Source of the DNA: Oscillospiraceae bacterium | Lineage (GTDB): Bacteria > Bacillota > Clostridia > Oscillospirales > Oscillospiraceae | DNA: 8,302 bases | Reading direction: 5' to 3' | Assembly: GCA_902783825.1 (NCBI GenBank) | Contig: CACZSJ010000034.1 | Location: forward strand, 1 to 8,302 | Shown: piece after piece, positions 6,265 through 8,302 of the stretch | Position numbering within the stretch: the first letter of the stretch is position 1 | Layout: each line of letters opens with the position of its first letter | Program-made: the position numbers and the translations under genes | Notes under the pieces: model-generated | Seen by the model: the letters and a program-made list of their open reading frames with translations, nothing else | Told to the model about the DNA's origin: nothing | Database searches by the model: none

Positions 6265-7254
6265 TTACTGCTTGTTTGCAGGCCGGTTTTTCCGAGAGGA
6301 ATGCCCTCTGCCTCTGCGGCGGGCCTGGGTGGATTTGGTTTTGTAGAAATCCTGCATGGCGCCGTCCGCTTCATAGATCAGCTTGTTGACGGACCATCGA
6401 TTGTCATCCAGACTTTTGCGGAATTTGACACGGGCCAAATAGGGGCCGTGCTCTTCACAGGAAAAGATGTTCATGTAGCGCTGATCACCCTGATTGATCC
6501 AGCGCGTTCCCTCCAGTGCCTTGCCACAGGCCGGACAATGCAGCCCAGCGACGCGAAGATCTGCGAAGGCCGCGGCCTTGCTCTCGTAATCGCCGAAGCT
6601 TTCATGGCACAGGGCCTCGGGGCCGGCGTTTTCGGCAGGAGGCTTATAGCTGGGCATCCGCTCGGCCAGAATCCGCCCAGCGTCCGGATATTGGCGCAGT
6701 CCTTCAGCCATGTTCAGATGGGTGCTGACCAGGGCGGTGTTGTATGCGTCGCCCAGAGCGTCATGGGCAATGCGTGTTTGTTCGATGTCGAAATGCTCCA
6801 TGGCGCTGGCCAAGGATTTTTGATTCTTGTCGCCGCCGGTCTGCAGATTGTAAATCAGCTGGAGGTTGATCCAGCCGGAAATCCAGTCCCAGTCCAGATC
6901 GTGGATGATGATGTTCTGCTCCAGAATGCCCTGATCGTCGCAGCCCCAGGTGAGAAAGGTGACGTCTTCACCGCACCAGGCGCGGAACTGTTCCAAAGCG
7001 TCGGCAAAGCTGACTCCGTGGGCAAGCCGGTCTTTGTCGAATCCGGTTATTTTCTTGACCTTGTAGTGCATACGCTTGAAATACACGGGTTTGACGTCGA
7101 CGGTAAATTCTTCACCGATGCTCATATCCTCGTTGAGCTTTACTGCGCCGATTTCAATGATTTCGCCCCGAAGATGGATGGGGAGCTTGTTAAAGACGGA
7201 GGATTTGGAGCTCATTGCCTGATTCCATTCCAAATCCATCACGATATAATTCAT
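6265..7254 (-). CDS. DEDDh 3'-5' exonuclease with C-terminal zinc ribbon
   Basis: A 329-residue cytoplasmic protein. Residues 1-180 form a DnaQ-like exonuclease: MDLEW supplies Asp7 and Glu9 (ExoI), Asp107 is the likely ExoII aspartate (CDDQGILEQN), and HDALGDAYNTA at 164-174 gives His164 and Asp169 of ExoIII, so the two-metal site looks complete. The GEIIEIGAVKLNE segment fits the fold. The C-terminal part has C240-P-A-C243 and C266-E-E-H269, a probable zinc ribbon, and a strongly basic tail (about 307-329) suited to nucleic acid binding. The fold resembles KapD/Eri1-type RNA or DNA exonucleases; substrate unknown. The start at 7254 has AGAGGA about 8 nt upstream on the minus strand. The gene is convergent with the acylation operon and divergent from murF, so it forms its own transcription unit. 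Confidence 0.9.
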   Translation of the reverse strand: MNYIVMDLEWNQAMSSKSSVFNKLPIHLRGEIIEIGAVKLNEDMSIGEEFTVDVKPVYFKRMHYKVKKITGFDKDRLAHGVSFADALEQFRAWCGEDVTFLTWGCDDQGILEQNIIIHDLDWDWISGWINLQLIYNLQTGGDKNQKSLASAMEHFDIEQTRIAHDALGDAYNTALVSTHLNMAEGLRQYPDAGRILAERMPSYKPPAENAGPEALCHESFGDYESKAAAFADLRVAGLHCPACGKALEGTRWINQGDQRYMNIFSCEEHGPYLARVKFRKSLDDNRWSVNKLIYEADGAMQDFYKTKSTQARRRGRGHSSRKNRPANKQ

Positions 7255-7283
7255 ACTTTAGTCCTCTTGTCATGTGATCCCGT

Positions 7284-7303
7284 TTGTGCCGGTGAGGGCA
7301 CAA
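7284..7303 (-). promoter_or_regulatory. Inverted repeat at the predicted 5' end of the exonuclease transcript
   Basis: Arms TTGTGCC (7284-7290) and GGCACAA (7297-7303) form a perfect 7-bp stem around a 6-nt loop. The predicted minus-strand start point is near 7304, so the repeat would be the first structure in the mRNA, about 30 nt before the start codon. It could protect the 5' end of the mRNA or be a protein operator; position alone cannot separate these. Confidence 0.45.
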
Positions 7304-7310
7304 CGAATGT

Positions 7311-7319
7311 ATTATAACA
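7311..7319 (-). promoter_or_regulatory. Extended -10 promoter for the exonuclease gene
   Basis: Read on the minus strand this is TGT followed by a perfect TATAAT (7316-7311), an extended -10 element. The hexamer 17 nt upstream (7334-7339) is GTGCAC, a poor -35 match, so the extended -10 probably carries recognition. The predicted start is near 7304, giving a leader of about 50 nt. Confidence 0.65.
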
Positions 7320-7371
7320 CATTCTTTCCGGGCGTGCACTACTTTTTTCGTATTCCGTGAAGAAATATCTT

Positions 7372-7400
7372 TTGCATATCCAGAGGCACTGTGGTATACT
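7372..7400 (+). promoter_or_regulatory. Extended -10 promoter for murF
   Basis: TTGCAT (7372-7377) and TATACT (7395-7400) are spaced by 17 nt, and TGG directly precedes the -10, making an extended -10. The predicted start near 7407 leaves a very short leader that is mostly the ribosome binding site GGAGGGGAG (7410-7418). The promoter is divergent from that of the exonuclease, with the two -10 boxes about 80 bp apart. Confidence 0.75.
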
Positions 7401-7421
7401 CAGAACATCGGAGGGGAGAGC

Positions 7422-8302
7422 ATGCGTGGATTTACCATCGGAGATGCATTGCAGGCCTGCGGAGGCAGACTGACTGCTGGGACCGATCCCAACAGGGAGC
7501 TGCGCGAGATCGTCATTGACAGCAGAAAGGTTGTCAGCGGGGACCTCTTCGTCGCCTTCAAAGGAGAACATACGGACGGGCACAATTACATAGCGGCTGC
7601 TCTGGAGCGGGGCGCCGCTTGCTGTCTGGCGGAGTATCTGCCGGAGAAGATATGTGGCCCGGTGCTTCTGGTGCCGCAGGTGCAGTCTGCGCTGGAGGCC
7701 ATTGCCAAGGCCTATCGGGAGCGGCTGCAGCTGCCTGTGATCGGTATTACCGGAAGCGTGGGCAAGACCACGGCAAAAGAAATGATTGCAGCGGTTCTGG
7801 AAAGCCGGTACGCTGTGCTGAAAACCGAAGGGAATCTGAACAATCAGATCGGTGTCCCCATGACTCTGTCCCGCATCACGCCGGAGCATCAGGCGGCCGT
7901 GGTGGAAATGGGCATTTCCGGATTCGGTGAAATGCGGCCCCTGGCGCGCATGGCCCGACCGACAATTGGTGTTTTTACCGTAATAGGCCATGCCCACTTG
8001 GAATTTTTGCAGGATCTGGACGGGGTGCTGCGCGCCAAGACGGAGATGTTGGAGGAGATGGCGCCAGATGCGGTAATCGTCGTCAACGGAGACGATCCGC
8101 ATCTGCGAAATCTGGACTGCGTTCAGAGAAAAATCCTTGTGGGAACGCGGGGAGACTGCGATCTGCGTGCGGAAGACATCAGCCAGCTTCCCAACGGGGA
8201 TACCCAGTGTTGTCTGGTTTCCCGAGAGCACCGAATCCCAATCCGGATTCCTGCATTTGGCAGACACGTGGTGCACGCAGCCCTGCTTGGCGCCGCTGTT
8301 GG
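7422..8302 (+). CDS. murF: UDP-N-acetylmuramoyl-tripeptide--D-alanyl-D-alanine ligase MurF (3' end outside window)
   Basis: MurF adds D-Ala-D-Ala to the UDP-MurNAc-tripeptide using ATP, the last cytoplasmic step in building the peptidoglycan stem peptide. The frame is open from ATG 7422 to the right edge: 293 of the usual roughly 450 residues. The N-terminal uridine-binding domain has IDSRKVVSGDLFVAFKGE, followed by DGHNYI. The central ATPase domain has the P-loop GITGSVGKTT (Lys115), EGNLNNQIGVP (Asn138-Asn141), VVEMGIS with Glu162 (metal ligand position), IGHAHLEFL, and AKTEM with Lys206 at the position of the carbamylated lysine of Mur ligases. The TxNNxIGxP pattern together with the SRKV/GDLFVA N-terminus favours MurF over MurE. 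GGAGG lies 7 nt before the ATG. It appears here apart from mraY or murD, at least on its upstream side. Confidence 0.96.
   Translation, partial: MRGFTIGDALQACGGRLTAGTDPNRELREIVIDSRKVVSGDLFVAFKGEHTDGHNYIAAALERGAACCLAEYLPEKICGPVLLVPQVQSALEAIAKAYRERLQLPVIGITGSVGKTTAKEMIAAVLESRYAVLKTEGNLNNQIGVPMTLSRITPEHQAAVVEMGISGFGEMRPLARMARPTIGVFTVIGHAHLEFLQDLDGVLRAKTEMLEEMAPDAVIVVNGDDPHLRNLDCVQRKILVGTRGDCDLRAEDISQLPNGDTQCCLVSREHRIPIRIPAFGRHVVHAALLGAAV

Noticed and set aside
4332..6374. A 680-codon open frame on the minus strand, antisense to the MBOAT and DHHW genes
   Set aside because: The translation is rich in Gln, Pro, Arg and His with no recognisable domain, while the opposite strand encodes two clear protein families through the same bases. 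It is a GC-bias shadow.
6217..7317. A 366-codon open frame on the plus strand covering the exonuclease gene
   Set aside because: It is the reverse of a gene with a complete DEDDh motif set, begins inside the terminator region and has no ribosome binding site or known fold.
7251..8276. A 341-codon open frame on the minus strand opposite murF
   Set aside because: MurF motifs are unmistakable on the plus strand, and the minus frame would read through both mapped promoters.

Overview
The window looks like chromosomal DNA from a fairly GC-rich Gram-positive anaerobe of the Clostridia (an Oscillospiraceae-like gut lineage is my best guess). This is inferred from Firmicutes-type gene order, a DUF4358-like lipoprotein, a Thr-Pro-Glu-Pro linker in a surface protein, strong purine-rich ribosome binding sites and sigma-A-type promoters. 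The species cannot be told from the sequence alone. I saw no rRNA, tRNA, CRISPR array, insertion sequence or origin.

Positions 1-2242 hold the end of a housekeeping operon: the 3' part of a DHH/DHHA1 phosphoesterase (nrnA-like), then truB (tRNA pseudouridine-55 synthase), then ribF (riboflavin kinase/FAD synthetase). Both junctions are ATGA overlaps, so translation is probably coupled. This order is the usual tail of the infB-rbfA-nrnA-truB-ribF cluster.

Positions 2243-6209 are the accessory part of the window. A near-consensus promoter, with a palindrome lying over its predicted start point, precedes four co-directional genes. They encode a membrane-anchored SGNH hydrolase with a TPEP-repeat linker, a small DUF4358-like lipoprotein, an MBOAT acyltransferase (AlgI/DltB/PatA type) and a DHHW-family protein (AlgJ/AlgX-like). 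Together they look like an export-and-transfer system that puts acyl groups, probably acetyl, on a cell-envelope polymer. MBOAT would pass the acyl group across the membrane, and one or both extracytoplasmic SGNH proteins would transfer or remove it. A perfect 14-bp hairpin terminator sits between the lipoprotein and MBOAT genes and could act as an internal attenuator.

Positions 6210-8302 return to housekeeping functions. A two-way terminator separates the DHHW gene from a convergent minus-strand gene for a DEDDh 3'-5' exonuclease with a C-terminal zinc ribbon and basic tail. That gene shares a 167-bp intergenic region with the divergent murF (UDP-MurNAc-tripeptide:D-Ala-D-Ala ligase), which has a good extended -10 promoter and runs off the right edge.

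The most interesting part is the four-gene surface acylation module. Its components are recognisable families, but its polymer target and the role of the lipoprotein cannot be read from the sequence.
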